Below, piece after piece: positions 1 through 8,693 of a DNA stretch of 49,004 nucleotides. The position numbers and the translations under genes are program-made. The notes beneath the pieces were generated by a model. It searched no databases and was not told the DNA's origin. It worked only from the letters and a program-made list of their open reading frames with translations. Origin of the DNA: Phycisphaerales bacterium (lineage in GTDB: Bacteria; Planctomycetota; Phycisphaerae; Phycisphaerales; UBA1924); the NCBI GenBank assembly GCA_019750095.1, contig JAIEOW010000128.1, positions 1 through 49,004 of the forward strand, in the 5' to 3' direction. Numbering within the stretch: position 1 is the first letter of the stretch; the number at the start of each line of letters is the position of its first letter.

Positions 1-657
1 ATCGCGTCCGACGCGGCGATGGCGCTCAACGTCAGCCCGCAGACCGAGCAGATCATCGCCACGCTGATCGGCGCGGGTGGGCTGTGGCGGTCGCAATGCA
101 CCGATGTGCCGATGTGGAAGGCGCTGATCACGAATGAAGTCAGCACGGCGGAGCAGTTCAAGGCCAAGGTCGATCACTTCTTGTGGTTGGAAGATGTCCC
201 GAGCGGACTCAGCCGCATCATCTACGCCAACTTCGGCGTGTTTGGGGAACTGCCTGTTCTGCTGATTCGATTGGAAGAATGTTCTCTACTGATGGATCCT
301 ACAAACGGCAACCTATCTGGGCCATTCGCACTCACGTCCTCAGTCGACGCTACCGCCCTTCTTTCGACGCACAGTGATGCGTATCACGCCGGATACCCGA
401 TTCGCTACTTCACGTCCAAGGGCACGCCGTTTATCGCGGCATCTGAACTGCCGAATGCTCCCTGTGAGGCAGCGCCGGCAACGCCGTGCAACGCGACGAC
501 AGTGAACACAGTTGCATGCGGATCCAACGGCAATGAACGCTGCTCTTGCAGATTGAACGGCACAAACTATGAGTGGACTTGTACCACATGCCCTCCGGGC
601 AAGTCATGTCAGGTCATTCAGACACCGGGCGGCGGAACTGGCTTGAAGTGCCAGTGA
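1..657 (+). CDS. Protein of unknown function, probably 5'-truncated, Cys-rich C-terminus
   Basis: I do not recognise this family. The frame is open from the first base, and the first in-frame ATG (position 19) has no visible ribosome-binding site, so the true start probably lies left of the window. The last 65 residues hold about ten cysteines in CxxC-like spacing (for example CSCRLNG and CTTCPPGKSC), which suggests a small disulfide-stabilised or metal-binding tail. The stop is followed 24 bases later by the start of the zinc-ribbon membrane protein, so the two may be co-transcribed. The middle part shows no clear membrane segment. No function is proposed. Confidence 0.6.
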   Translation: MASDAAMALNVSPQTEQIIATLIGAGGLWRSQCTDVPMWKALITNEVSTAEQFKAKVDHFLWLEDVPSGLSRIIYANFGVFGELPVLLIRLEECSLLMDPTNGNLSGPFALTSSVDATALLSTHSDAYHAGYPIRYFTSKGTPFIAASELPNAPCEAAPATPCNATTVNTVACGSNGNERCSCRLNGTNYEWTCTTCPPGKSCQVIQTPGGGTGLKCQ

Positions 658-681
658 TGCGAAGAAAAAGGAGTCCGACAA

Positions 682-1206
682 ATGCCAAGATCACGGGAGC
701 GTTTGTATGCTCCCGTGGTTGCTCGTTCACACAGGAGATTGGTGGCCGTGATGCCAAGCCGACTCAAAAACCGTCTCAAATGGGCGTGTATCAGCGGCAT
801 TCTTTGCAGTATAGTCATTTGGGTTGCTAGCACCCAGGTTGCCATGATCCTGCGACCACGGAATGGAGTATGTATGGCCATTTCAGCAGGCGCGATTCAG
901 TTCAACACCGAACAGTACTCAGAGAAGCAGTTCGAGAAGCTTCGTGTGTCAGGGTTGTACGCAGAACAGACGAGTACGGGCTGGCGGCCTTTAGTCATCA
1001 GGGTCTCAGGAGCATGGCATATTGTGATTCCATTCTGGATTCCATCGAGTATTTTCATGAGTATACTGAGTGTAGTTCAGTATCAAGAGCGTCGGGCACA
1101 TCAAAGGCATGCTCTAGGTCTGTGTGTCAGTTGTGGGTATGACAACAGATCATCGCGCGATTCGGGAGTCTGTCCGGAGTGCGGAACCATCTTGAAGCAC
1201 CGCTGA
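682..1206 (+). CDS. Two-helix membrane protein with C-terminal zinc ribbon
   Basis: A 174-residue protein. AAAGGAG at 667-673 lies 8 bases before this ATG and decides the start; a second possible start cluster (GTG 742, GTG 748, ATG 751) follows another AGGAG. Hydrophobic segments lie near residues 33-55 and 108-127, so the central part probably faces the periplasm and both ends the cytoplasm. The C-terminus has the pattern CxxCGYD followed by CPECG (about residues 148-170), a four-Cys zinc ribbon of a style I associate with planctomycete small membrane proteins. Its substrate or partner is unknown. It follows the Cys-rich gene closely and may share its transcript. Confidence 0.7.
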   Translation: MPRSRERLYAPVVARSHRRLVAVMPSRLKNRLKWACISGILCSIVIWVASTQVAMILRPRNGVCMAISAGAIQFNTEQYSEKQFEKLRVSGLYAEQTSTGWRPLVIRVSGAWHIVIPFWIPSSIFMSILSVVQYQERRAHQRHALGLCVSCGYDNRSSRDSGVCPECGTILKHR

Positions 1207-1403
1207 AGAAACTGTGTATGCGTGTCAGCTGGTGGAGTGTTGCCGAAGAGAGTGTGCTGATCGGAAAACCGAGGCGATCGCTGTTCAGCGTTGCAACTGC
1301 ATTGTTTTCTGAATGGGATGTCGCCGCTGAGTGTTCTTTATTGTCGCCAGTGTCGGGTAAGATATGACAGCGTCAACATCTTGGGTCCCATCGCTCTCCC
1401 GCA

Positions 1404-1958
1404 ATGTGCCGTGCGTTGATGACCAGAAGCAAGCCAAGCAAAAGAGGAGTTGCCGGGTTGCGATGCCGGCGGCGCCTCTGGCCACTGGTCGTGCTCGGCA
1501 TCGCCATTGTCTTGACGTTGATCGCGTGGGAGATATTGCGTCGTCAGAGCCCAGAGGCCTATGAGCAACGACCGCTCATGGGTCGTAGTGCGGCGAACCT
1601 GCGAGCCCTCTATCAGGCGCTCTATTACCATTCTTACACATACGGAAGGCGACCGGAGCCCGCCACTCGTTGGCATAAAAGTCTCTTGCAGGATCGACAT
1701 ATCGGTGGAAACTGGGCGTTCGAGCATCCGAACCTGCAGTCCGGCGACGCGGCGTACTTTTACGTACCTGAGCCCGCGTGTCAAGTACTGATCTATGAGA
1801 ACAGCCAGATTCGCTCAATGATTCCCGATCAACAGGACAAGCGTCTGGTTCTATTCAAAGACGGTCGGATCTTGTTGATGACCAACAACGAGCTCAAGGA
1901 AGCTCTGGGTGAGGCGAGCTGCTGGCCCTCGTTGGCTCGGGAAGCCATCTCACGATAG
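1404..1958 (+). CDS. Single-pass membrane protein, pseudopilin-like periplasmic domain
   Basis: A 184-residue protein with a basic N-terminus (residues 1-25) and one hydrophobic segment (about 26-45). The rest should be periplasmic. The segment ANLRALYQALYYHSY followed by LVLFKDGRILLMTNNELKEAL resembles the body of planctomycete prepilin-like (H-X9-DG type) proteins, where a helix leads to a beta-sheet ending in a conserved LFxDG turn. The Gly/Phe-Glu prepilin cleavage motif is absent, so it is not a normal pseudopilin; it may be a relative held by an uncleaved anchor. ATG 1419 is an alternative start; no strong ribosome-binding site is visible for either. Function unknown. Confidence 0.6.
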   Translation: MCRALMTRSKPSKRGVAGLRCRRRLWPLVVLGIAIVLTLIAWEILRRQSPEAYEQRPLMGRSAANLRALYQALYYHSYTYGRRPEPATRWHKSLLQDRHIGGNWAFEHPNLQSGDAAYFYVPEPACQVLIYENSQIRSMIPDQQDKRLVLFKDGRILLMTNNELKEALGEASCWPSLAREAISR

Positions 1959-1984
1959 ACGCAAGTGACGCAAAGCCCAAGTAC

Positions 1985-3637
1985 TCACCGCTGTGTGTTC
2001 TTCATCGCCGCCAGCTCATACCCGCGCACGCTGGTTTCGAGCAGTGCAAGGTCGGCAGCGTCGGCACTCCCGCTGTTGTTCAGGTCGACGGGGTTTGCCT
2101 GCCAGGCGTAGAGGTCGTCGATGTTGACGCGGCCGTCGAGGTTGATGTCTTCGCGGTCGCGGCGGGGGGTGGCGAGGGGGTCGCCGACGACGATCTGTTG
2201 CCAGCTCAGCACGGGGAGAGCTGTGTATGCGGCTTCGACCCAGGTCAAGTTGCCGAGGAGGAATGAGCGGACGATCTGCTCGTTGTCGGCGACGGTGAGT
2301 GAGAAGGGTTCCCAGACGTTGCCGACGGCGAAGGTGGCGCCGGTGGTTCCGGCGAGTGCGTCGGCGATCTGCTGCTGGCCGACGAAGGGGTTGCCGCCGA
2401 TGCCGTTGAAGGAGCGGCCGTTGTAGCTCTCGATGGAGTTGATGATGGCTCCGGGGAGGAAGTTGTAGCTGGAGGCCCAGGTGGTGGCGGCGGTGGTGGC
2501 ACCCGTGCCGCCGTGATTGGCGCCATAAGTGGCGACGAGCAAGGCGGGCTGGCTGAGGATGCGTGGCGGGCCGCCGGGCTGGGTGTTGAAGTTGATAAGC
2601 GGGCCGACCCAGAAGTTGGCGAAGGAACCGGCGGCGTCGTTGATGATGTTGGCGGCGGGGAAGCGGCCGTCGGATTGGAGTACGCCGAAGGTAAGGGCGT
2701 AATCGGGGCCGACGTCGATGGGGGGGAAGTTGCCGGTGCCGTCGAACGTGCCGCCATCGGAATCGAGGACGATTCGGGCGGAGCCGATGGGGAAGCTCAG
2801 GTTCTGGGCGCGGTCGATCATGCCGCGGACGTCGGCGACGGTGTTGCCATCAAGCCGAGCGACCAGATAGATATCGCCGGCGGTGAGTGTGGTGGAGAGC
2901 GCGGGGTCGGACTGGTTGAACCAGAAGAAGCCGTTGTTGCCGCCGCCGGGAAGGAGGAAGGTTTTGGCCGCGGAGATGGAGCGCGTGGAGTAGCCGCGGA
3001 TGGAGGTGGGGGAGCGGAAGAAGGGGTTGATGATCATGCCGTCGGCGCGGCTGTCGGCATTCAGCCCGGCTTCGCCGGTGTTGAGCGTCTGCATGAGCAG
3101 GGTGAGCTCGGCGTCGACGGAGCAGAAGGTGAGATTGCCGATGCGGCCTGCGCTGATGTAGGCGTTGATGGAAGCGGGGTTGTCGCCCAGACCTGCATTG
3201 ACGGCATCGATGTTCTGGATACGGTGCGGGAGGCCCTTGGTGAGCACGATGCAGCGGATGCGCCGGGCCTGCTGGGTGCTCCACAGGTGAGCGCGAAGGG
3301 GATCGCGGATCTGTGCGGCGAAGGTGGAATAGGGGATGTCGCCCGCGGCCGGAAAGACGCCCGCGGGGCCGCCGACGCTGCTGGTCAGTGTCGAGATGTC
3401 AACCACGCTGACGAGCGGGCGAATGCCCGGGAGCGAGCCCGCGCCGCCGGGGACCTTCGCGCTGCCGGCGTAATACTCGGCGACGGATCTGGAGTCGGCG
3501 ATGCGCGAGTCATAGACGACCAGCACCTCGGGGGCGATGAGCTGGGCCGACGCCAGCGCTGAGGCGCAAAGAGCCACGGCTCCCGCACAGAGTGCGCGAG
3601 CCAACGTCTTGGTTGGCGAGGAGTCAGAGTACGGCAT
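1985..3637 (-). CDS. TIGR03790-like exported protein with C-terminal dockerin/EF-hand pair
   Basis: A 550-residue protein that begins with a signal peptide (hydrophobic 14-30, likely cut after SALASA). The mature N-terminus has the pattern VLVVYDSRIADSRSVAEYY, which matches the start of the TIGR03790 family of large exported proteins of unknown activity; the IVLTKGLPHRI segment near residue 130 is also typical. Near the C-terminus two calcium-loop-like repeats (DINLDGRVNIDDL and DLNNSGSADAADL) form a dockerin-like pair. Unlike the dockerins of the genes from 13400 onward, this one lacks the DIFxFLNxWF helix and the terminal Cys. It lies convergent to the gene ending at 1958, 26 bases away. 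Family assignment is from memory of the motif. Confidence 0.75.
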   Translation of the reverse strand: MPYSDSSPTKTLARALCAGAVALCASALASAQLIAPEVLVVYDSRIADSRSVAEYYAGSAKVPGGAGSLPGIRPLVSVVDISTLTSSVGGPAGVFPAAGDIPYSTFAAQIRDPLRAHLWSTQQARRIRCIVLTKGLPHRIQNIDAVNAGLGDNPASINAYISAGRIGNLTFCSVDAELTLLMQTLNTGEAGLNADSRADGMIINPFFRSPTSIRGYSTRSISAAKTFLLPGGGNNGFFWFNQSDPALSTTLTAGDIYLVARLDGNTVADVRGMIDRAQNLSFPIGSARIVLDSDGGTFDGTGNFPPIDVGPDYALTFGVLQSDGRFPAANIINDAAGSFANFWVGPLINFNTQPGGPPRILSQPALLVATYGANHGGTGATTAATTWASSYNFLPGAIINSIESYNGRSFNGIGGNPFVGQQQIADALAGTTGATFAVGNVWEPFSLTVADNEQIVRSFLLGNLTWVEAAYTALPVLSWQQIVVGDPLATPRRDREDINLDGRVNIDDLYAWQANPVDLNNSGSADAADLALLETSVRGYELAAMKNTQR

Positions 3638-3830
3638 CGGATTGAGTCTGTTGAGCTTTCAAACCATACACCATGGGGTCGGAACGTCGCCCGAAAACGG
3701 GTCGTAGTGGGGCAAAATCCTCTCCCTGCACGATTCGCATGGCGAGGGTGCGCGGTTTGTGAGGGATGTATGAGGTGCGCGGGGTTGGGGGACGGGGAGG
3801 GATCGGGGCGAGTGCTTCCGGTACCATGTC

Positions 3831-4127
3831 ATGATGTCCTTTGCCGTGGATGAGACTCTGGGTCTGGTGGCCGCGCTGTTGAGCGTGAAGGCGGTGCCCG
3901 GCGCGCGGCGTGATGAGGTTGCGGGGCTGCTGGGCGATCGGCTGAAGGTTCGGGTGAGCCAGCCGCCGGAAGATGGGAAGGCCAACGCGGCGATCTGCGC
4001 GTTGCTGGCCCGCGAGTTGGGAGTCAAGCGAGCCGCGGTGAGCGTGGTGCGCGGAGTGGCATCGCCGGAGAAAGTGATACGCGTGCAGGGCGTGAGCGCG
4101 GAGATGGTGAGGTCGCGATGGGGGTGA
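3831..4127 (+). CDS. DUF167 (YggU-like) family protein
   Basis: A 98-residue protein with the DUF167 core: VKAVPGARRDEVAG near the N-terminus, then LKVRVSQPPEDGKANAAICA, then a LARELGV helix and a beta strand with KVIRVQG. This small alpha/beta fold is widespread; its role is not established. Two adjacent ATG codons (3831 and 3834) can both serve as start. The end overlaps the first codons of mntR by 10 bases, so the two are probably translationally coupled. The pairing may simply be shared transcription; no functional link between DUF167 and metal sensing is known to me. Confidence 0.85.
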   Translation: MMSFAVDETLGLVAALLSVKAVPGARRDEVAGLLGDRLKVRVSQPPEDGKANAAICALLARELGVKRAAVSVVRGVASPEKVIRVQGVSAEMVRSRWG

Positions 4128-4582
4128 AGAAGAGCAAGGCCAGTCCCGCCGTTCCGGCATCGCGGGCGACGTCGGCGCGATTTGCCCGGACGCGAGCCGC
4201 ACACCGGGATGAGACGGCGTCGGATTATGTCGAAGCGATCGCGCAGCTCGCGACCGAGCCAGCGGGAGCGGCGGGCGTGCGTGTGAAACAGCTCGCCGAG
4301 ATGATGGGCGTGAGCCATGTGACGGTGGTGCGGATCGTGGCACGACTGACCGCGCTCGGGCTTGTGCAGACGGCTCGGGGAAAGCCGATTACGCTGACGC
4401 CCGCGGGGCGCTCACTGGCGGAGGCGTCGGCAAGGCGCCACGATGTGGTGCTGGAGTTTCTCAAAGCGCTGGGCGTGCCTGCGCGGCAGGCGGAGATTGA
4501 CGCCGAGGGGATCGAGCACCATGTGTCGGAGGCGACGGTGCGATCGATGGTGCGGTGGATGCGTGCGCAGGATCGCACATAG
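4118..4582 (+). CDS. mntR: Manganese-responsive transcriptional regulator MntR (DtxR family)
   Basis: A 154-residue DtxR-family repressor of the short, SH3-less MntR type. An N-terminal basic tail (1-30) leads to a winged helix (about 36-100) and a dimerisation/metal domain (101-150). The six metal ligands of Bacillus MntR are all present with correct spacing: D36, E39, H108, E130, E133 and H134, the last three in DAEGIEHH. On binding Mn(II) such proteins bind an operator and shut off Mn uptake. It converges on the Mn-type ABC transporter operon (15 bases between stop codons), and an MntR-box-like palindrome precedes that operon's first gene, so troABCD is the obvious target. The basic extension is longer than in Bacillus and similar to enterobacterial MntR. 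Confidence 0.92.
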   Translation: MGVKKSKASPAVPASRATSARFARTRAAHRDETASDYVEAIAQLATEPAGAAGVRVKQLAEMMGVSHVTVVRIVARLTALGLVQTARGKPITLTPAGRSLAEASARRHDVVLEFLKALGVPARQAEIDAEGIEHHVSEATVRSMVRWMRAQDRT

Positions 4583-4597
4583 GCGGCGTCGAGCGGC

Positions 4598-5068
4598 TTA
4601 CATGCCCACGGCGGACTTGAGAAACTTCATCGTGGCATCCGGGCCGGAATAGCCCTCGGAACGAGCGACCTCTTTGCCGTTCTTGAAGACGACCAGCAGC
4701 GGGATGGCGCTCGCGCGATAGTTGGTCGCGAGTTGGCGATTGGCGTCGACATCGACCTCGACCGCCACGCCCAGGGGCGTGAGCCAATCGCGAACGTCGG
4801 TGCGTGTCCAGAACTCGCGCTTCATGCGTTGGCAGGGGCCGCACCAGGACGCGCTGAAGTCGGCGATGACGACCCGCGGCGGGCTGGCTTTGCTGGCCTC
4901 GGCGAGCGCTTGTTCCAGCGGGGTATTGCTGAGCACGCTTGGGCCAGCAGGCGATGAGCCGCTGCTCTGGCTCGTCGCCTGGAAGGCCAGCACGGCGACG
5001 ACGATCACGATGATCAGGGGGATGACGATTTTCAGCACGCTGGACATGCTCGATCGTACCGGCGTCAT
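4598..5068 (-). CDS. Membrane-anchored thioredoxin-fold protein
   Basis: A 156-residue protein with one N-terminal membrane segment (about 11-30), a short linker and a thioredoxin domain. The active site is WCGPC (75-79) in ADFSASWCGPCQRMKREFW; the cis-proline follows in ASAIPLLVVFKNGKEV. The domain is predicted to face the periplasm, where it would reduce or exchange disulfides. Its ATG overlaps the stop of the upstream permease (ATGA), so it is the last gene of the troABCD-type operon. A second ATG at residue 8 is possible. Its role there is unclear: it may keep cysteines of exported or metal-binding proteins reduced, or the linkage may be incidental. Confidence 0.88.
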   Translation of the reverse strand: MTPVRSSMSSVLKIVIPLIIVIVVAVLAFQATSQSSGSSPAGPSVLSNTPLEQALAEASKASPPRVVIADFSASWCGPCQRMKREFWTRTDVRDWLTPLGVAVEVDVDANRQLATNYRASAIPLLVVFKNGKEVARSEGYSGPDATMKFLKSAVGM

Positions 5069-6459
5069 TCTGGCGGGTTGCCGCGAGGGCGATCGCCCGG
5101 GATCGGTCGGCCGTGCGGATCGGCGGTCGTGCTGGGCACGATGGAGGCGAGCGTGTCGGCCATCGCGGATGTGGTGTGGTGCTCGAGCTCCATCGCAGAA
5201 CGGTGCACGTGATCGGGTCGCAGGCCGAGCTCTTTGACGAGGTACGTTTCCCACAGTCGGTGCGTGCGCACAAGAGCGCGGGCGGCAGCGCGTCCGGAGT
5301 CGGTGAGTGCGAGGCCGCCGGGGGTTGTGGTGGCCTGATCGCGGCGGATCGCGCCGCGGATGGCGAGCTTGGTGGTGAGCCCGCCGCCGAGGGCGAGCCG
5401 GGCGTGATGCAGCGTCAGCGAGCGGGCATCGCCGGATTCTTCGACGCGATAGAGCATGGCGAGCAGGTCTTCGCGGGCGATCGCGACGCTGAGCCGCAGC
5501 GTGCGGATGCGCCGTGCGAGGAGCCCGTGGCTGGGCGAGAAAATGATCGCGCCGGTGAGGAGTGCGCCGGCGGCAACGGCGATCATGCCGGAGGCGCTGA
5601 GCGCCAGCGAGTGGTAGCCGAGCAGCATCGGTCCGAACCCTGCGAGCAGGTAGCCGATGAGCACGCTGAGGATCGCGAAGACGCCCGACAGTGCGATCTG
5701 GGTGCGGAGTCGGCTGGTGCACATCCGCGCGGTGGCGGCTGGGCAGATGAGCATCGCGATCACCAGGATCGAGCCGACGACCTCGAACGACGCGACGCTC
5801 GCTGCGGCGGCCAGCACGACAAGGACGGTGTGCAGCAGCCAGGGACGAAATCCGAGTGCGCCCGCGAGCGCGGAATCAAACGATGCGAGCGTGAGTTCTT
5901 TGAAAACAGCGAGCACCACCATGATGACCACGCCGCAGACCACCAGTGCGGTGAGGAGCTGCGATGGTGCGCCGGCGAGCACGCCGGGATCCAGCAGGTC
6001 TGACCACACGGCGGGCACGCGCGTGCCGCGGGAGGCGTCGGCGGTCCAGATGACGGTTTCGAGCACGCCGTTGAGGACGCAGTCGGCATCGAGATCGACG
6101 GAGCGCATCCTGGGGAGCGACATGAGCAGCACACCGAGGGCGAACATGGCGGAGAAGATGACGCCCATCGCCGCGCCGGCCTCGACGCGCGCGAATCGCC
6201 GCAGACCCTCGCTGAGGATGGCGCTGAGCACGCCGGCGATCAGTGCGCCGACGAACATCGGCACGCTGCCGCGGGAACCGACTATGAGGAATGCCGCGGC
6301 GAGTCCCGGCAGGACGGAGTGCGCGATCGAATCGCCCAGGAGCGATTGTCTGCGCAAGACCAGAAAGTTGCCGACGATCGCGCAGGCGAGGGCGCACAGA
6401 CACGCCGTGATGATGGCGGCGAGATCGATCGCCAGAAACTCGCGGAGCGTGGGGATCAT
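5065..6459 (-). CDS. troD: Mn/Zn ABC transporter permease fused to DtxR-like sensor domain (TroD-type)
   Basis: A 464-residue inner-membrane permease of the ABC-3 (TroC/TroD, ZnuB) family. Residues 1-312 hold about eight membrane segments; LRRQSLLGDSIAHSVLPG is the family's signature near the N-terminus. Residues about 325-440 are an added cytoplasmic DtxR/MntR-like module: a winged helix ending in LALTDSGRAAA, then a dimerisation helix with H400, E404, H419, M423, E426 and H427. These match DtxR H79, E83, H98, C102, E105 and H106 in spacing, with Met replacing Cys102. The start ATG overlaps the stop of the upstream permease, so the two are coupled. The usual permease has about 280-300 residues. 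The tail is probably a metal-sensing gate; this is inference. Confidence 0.88.
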   Translation of the reverse strand: MIPTLREFLAIDLAAIITACLCALACAIVGNFLVLRRQSLLGDSIAHSVLPGLAAAFLIVGSRGSVPMFVGALIAGVLSAILSEGLRRFARVEAGAAMGVIFSAMFALGVLLMSLPRMRSVDLDADCVLNGVLETVIWTADASRGTRVPAVWSDLLDPGVLAGAPSQLLTALVVCGVVIMVVLAVFKELTLASFDSALAGALGFRPWLLHTVLVVLAAAASVASFEVVGSILVIAMLICPAATARMCTSRLRTQIALSGVFAILSVLIGYLLAGFGPMLLGYHSLALSASGMIAVAAGALLTGAIIFSPSHGLLARRIRTLRLSVAIAREDLLAMLYRVEESGDARSLTLHHARLALGGGLTTKLAIRGAIRRDQATTTPGGLALTDSGRAAARALVRTHRLWETYLVKELGLRPDHVHRSAMELEHHTTSAMADTLASIVPSTTADPHGRPIPGDRPRGNPPE

Positions 6460-7847
6460 GCGTGTCCCCCCGTCGCCCCGCCGGGTGTGCGGCGATCGGG
6501 TGTGATCGGGTGCACGCTGGTCGGCACGCGGGATGCGGCCGCGACGGCCTCATCGCGCTCAAGAGCGGCTTCCAGTTCCTGCATCAGTGCCGGGTCAAGC
6601 ACGTGCTCGATCATGTCCGCCGAGCGATCAACGTGTGACGGGGCCATGTCGGCGTGCAGCACCAGGAAGCGTTCCCAGAGGCGGTGGTTGCGCACCGCGC
6701 GCGTGGCCGCGGCCATGCCGGATGAGGTCAATGTAACGATGTCGCCGCGCGCGTCGATGAAACCGCGCTTGCGGAGCATCGCGATCGCGGCGTCGCCGCC
6801 CAGACCGGACAGTGCCCGCCGACCGTCCTCGCGTGAGAGCGTGCCCAACGGCTCCAGCGTCGCTCCGTCCTCGGCGTGCTCAAAGAGTGCACGCAGCGCG
6901 TGATCGACCCAGATCCGGCGTGTGAGTGCGGCGTGGCGCGCCCAGCGGCTGAGCACTCCGTGCCGAGGGGCGGCGATCGCGCTCACCCCGAAGAGCGTCG
7001 CGGCGACGAGCACCACGATCGCCCCCGCCGGCACGCCAGGGAGCAGCGCGGAGAGCGAGACGCCGAGATATCCCGATGCGCCACCCATCACGGCGCTCAC
7101 CCACAGCATCGTGCCGAGCCGATCGGTCCAGAAGCGAGCGCCCGCTGGCGGAATGATGAGCAGTGCGATGACCAGCACCAGCCCCACGGCCTGCAACCCG
7201 ACCACGACGACGATCACGACCAGCGCCATCATCGCCAGATCGAGCGCGCCCGTCGGCCACCCCTGCACGCGGGCAAAGCCCTCATCAAAGCAGAGCAGCC
7301 GCAGCTCTTTGTACAACAGCAGCGCCGCGAGCGCGGCCCCGAGCGCCACGGCCGCCAGCAGCATGGCGTCGCCCACGCTCATCGCCGCGGGCTGGCCAAA
7401 GATGAAGGTCTTCAGCCCCGATTGCGTGCCCCCGGGCAAGGCCTGCACGATGCTGAGCAGCACATAGCCGAGCCCGAAGAAGACGCTCAGCACGATACCG
7501 ATTGCGGCATCTTCGCGGATGCGCCCGCCCGAGCCGCGGACGATGGCGTGCACGCTCAGCACGCCAAGCGCGGCGGAGATGGTCGCGCCAGCCAGCAGCA
7601 CCGGCAGCGACTTGGCGCTCAGTACGCCCGGAAGCATCGAGCCCATCGCGGTCGCAAGCAGGAACGCCCCGGCGATCCCCGGCAGCGTCGCGTGCGCGAG
7701 CGCGTCGCCCATGAGTGATCGACGCCGCAGCAGCGCAAAGCACCCGATGATCCCACCGGCGATGCCCAGCAGCGTGCATCCTGCGCTGACCACCGCCGCG
7801 GTGTAGCCGGCTCGAAACAGGAGGATGTCCAGCAGTTCGCCCAGCAT
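6456..7847 (-). CDS. troC: Mn/Zn ABC transporter permease fused to DtxR-like sensor domain (TroC-type)
   Basis: A 463-residue paralogue of the next gene, presumably its partner in a heterodimeric channel. The ABC-3 signature LRRRSLMGDALAHATLPG lies at 40-57, and about eight membrane segments run to residue 298. The tail (about 305-430) is a DtxR-like winged helix plus metal domain with H388, E392, D407, D411, E414 and H415 at exact DtxR spacing. Acidic residues replace DtxR H98 and C102, which is closer to the Mn-type sites of MntR. Fifteen bases separate it from the ATPase gene upstream, and its stop overlaps the next start. In Treponema the separate TroR repressor does the sensing; here a sensor is also part of each permease. 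Confidence 0.88.
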   Translation of the reverse strand: MLGELLDILLFRAGYTAAVVSAGCTLLGIAGGIIGCFALLRRRSLMGDALAHATLPGIAGAFLLATAMGSMLPGVLSAKSLPVLLAGATISAALGVLSVHAIVRGSGGRIREDAAIGIVLSVFFGLGYVLLSIVQALPGGTQSGLKTFIFGQPAAMSVGDAMLLAAVALGAALAALLLYKELRLLCFDEGFARVQGWPTGALDLAMMALVVIVVVVGLQAVGLVLVIALLIIPPAGARFWTDRLGTMLWVSAVMGGASGYLGVSLSALLPGVPAGAIVVLVAATLFGVSAIAAPRHGVLSRWARHAALTRRIWVDHALRALFEHAEDGATLEPLGTLSREDGRRALSGLGGDAAIAMLRKRGFIDARGDIVTLTSSGMAAATRAVRNHRLWERFLVLHADMAPSHVDRSADMIEHVLDPALMQELEAALERDEAVAAASRVPTSVHPITPDRRTPGGATGGHA

Positions 7848-7862
7848 GCAATTCCTGATCGG

Positions 7863-8687
7863 CTAGCCGCCTCGTGCCCGCGCCACCGCCTCGGCGGCCT
7901 GATCCAGCAGCGTCAAGCGTCCGCCGTAGGTGCGCCTCAGATTCTCGCTGGTGAACACGCTCTCCGGGCCAGAGACCGGGCCGGCGGCGATCACCCGCGT
8001 GTTCAGGAGCAAGACGTGATCAAAATACTGCGGCACGGTCGGCAGATCGTGGTGCACCACGATCACCGTCTTGCCCGCCGAGCGGAGAGAACGCAGCACA
8101 TCGATGATCGTCGCCTCGGTCGCGGCATCGACGCCCGCCAGCGGCTCATCCATGAAGTACAGCGTGGCATCCTGGGCGAGCGCACGCGCCAGGAAGACGC
8201 GCTGCTGCTGGCCGCCAGAGAGCTGCGAGATCTGGCGATGCGCAAGATCGGCCATGCCCACGCGGGCCAGACACTCCCTGGCGGCGTCCTTGTGGCGTCT
8301 GGAGACGCGACCGAACCAGCCGATCTTGGCATAGCGGCCCATCGCCGCGACATCGAGCGCGCTCACGGGAAAATCCCAGTCCACGCTCTCGCGCTGCGGC
8401 ACGTATCCGATCATGTGCCGCGATTCGCGATACGACTTGCCGAAGAACTCCACGCGCCCGCTCGCACGCGGCAAAAGGTCCAGGCACGCCTTGATCAGCG
8501 TGCTCTTGCCCGCGCCATTGGGCCCCACGATCGCGATGAGCGACTGCGAGGGCGCGTCGTAGTCCACATCCCACAGGACCGGGCGACGCTGGTACGCGAC
8601 CGTCATGTCGTGCACGCTCAAAGGCGAGCTTGGCGAATGCTCCGGTCGGTCGGCGAGCGATTTGGGCGTGGAGAGTGGGTGCAGCAT
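7863..8687 (-). CDS. troB: Mn/Zn ABC transporter ATP-binding protein (TroB/MntB-type)
   Basis: A 274-residue ATPase that powers metal uptake through the TroC/TroD channel. Walker [10 protein letters not shown] lies at 55-63, the Q-loop in [17 protein letters not shown] near 93-109, the ABC signature LSGGQQQR at 156-163, Walker B LYFMDEP at 176-182 and the switch histidine in VVHHDL near 212. The [16 protein letters not shown] segment after the Q-loop is typical of Mn/Zn/Fe (MZT) ATPases. It starts 6 bases after the end of troA and precedes troC by 15 bases. The first 20 residues are a non-conserved lead. No change in any key residue is seen. Confidence 0.95.
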   Translation of the reverse strand: MLHPLSTPKSLADRPEHSPSSPLSVHDMTVAYQRRPVLWDVDYDAPSQSLIAIVGPNGAGKSTLIKACLDLLPRASGRVEFFGKSYRESRHMIGYVPQRESVDWDFPVSALDVAAMGRYAKIGWFGRVSRRHKDAARECLARVGMADLAHRQISQLSGGQQQRVFLARALAQDATLYFMDEPLAGVDAATEATIIDVLRSLRSAGKTVIVVHHDLPTVPQYFDHVLLLNTRVIAAGPVSGPESVFTSENLRRTYGGRLTLLDQAAEAVARARGG

Positions 8688-8693
8688 GCCGGG

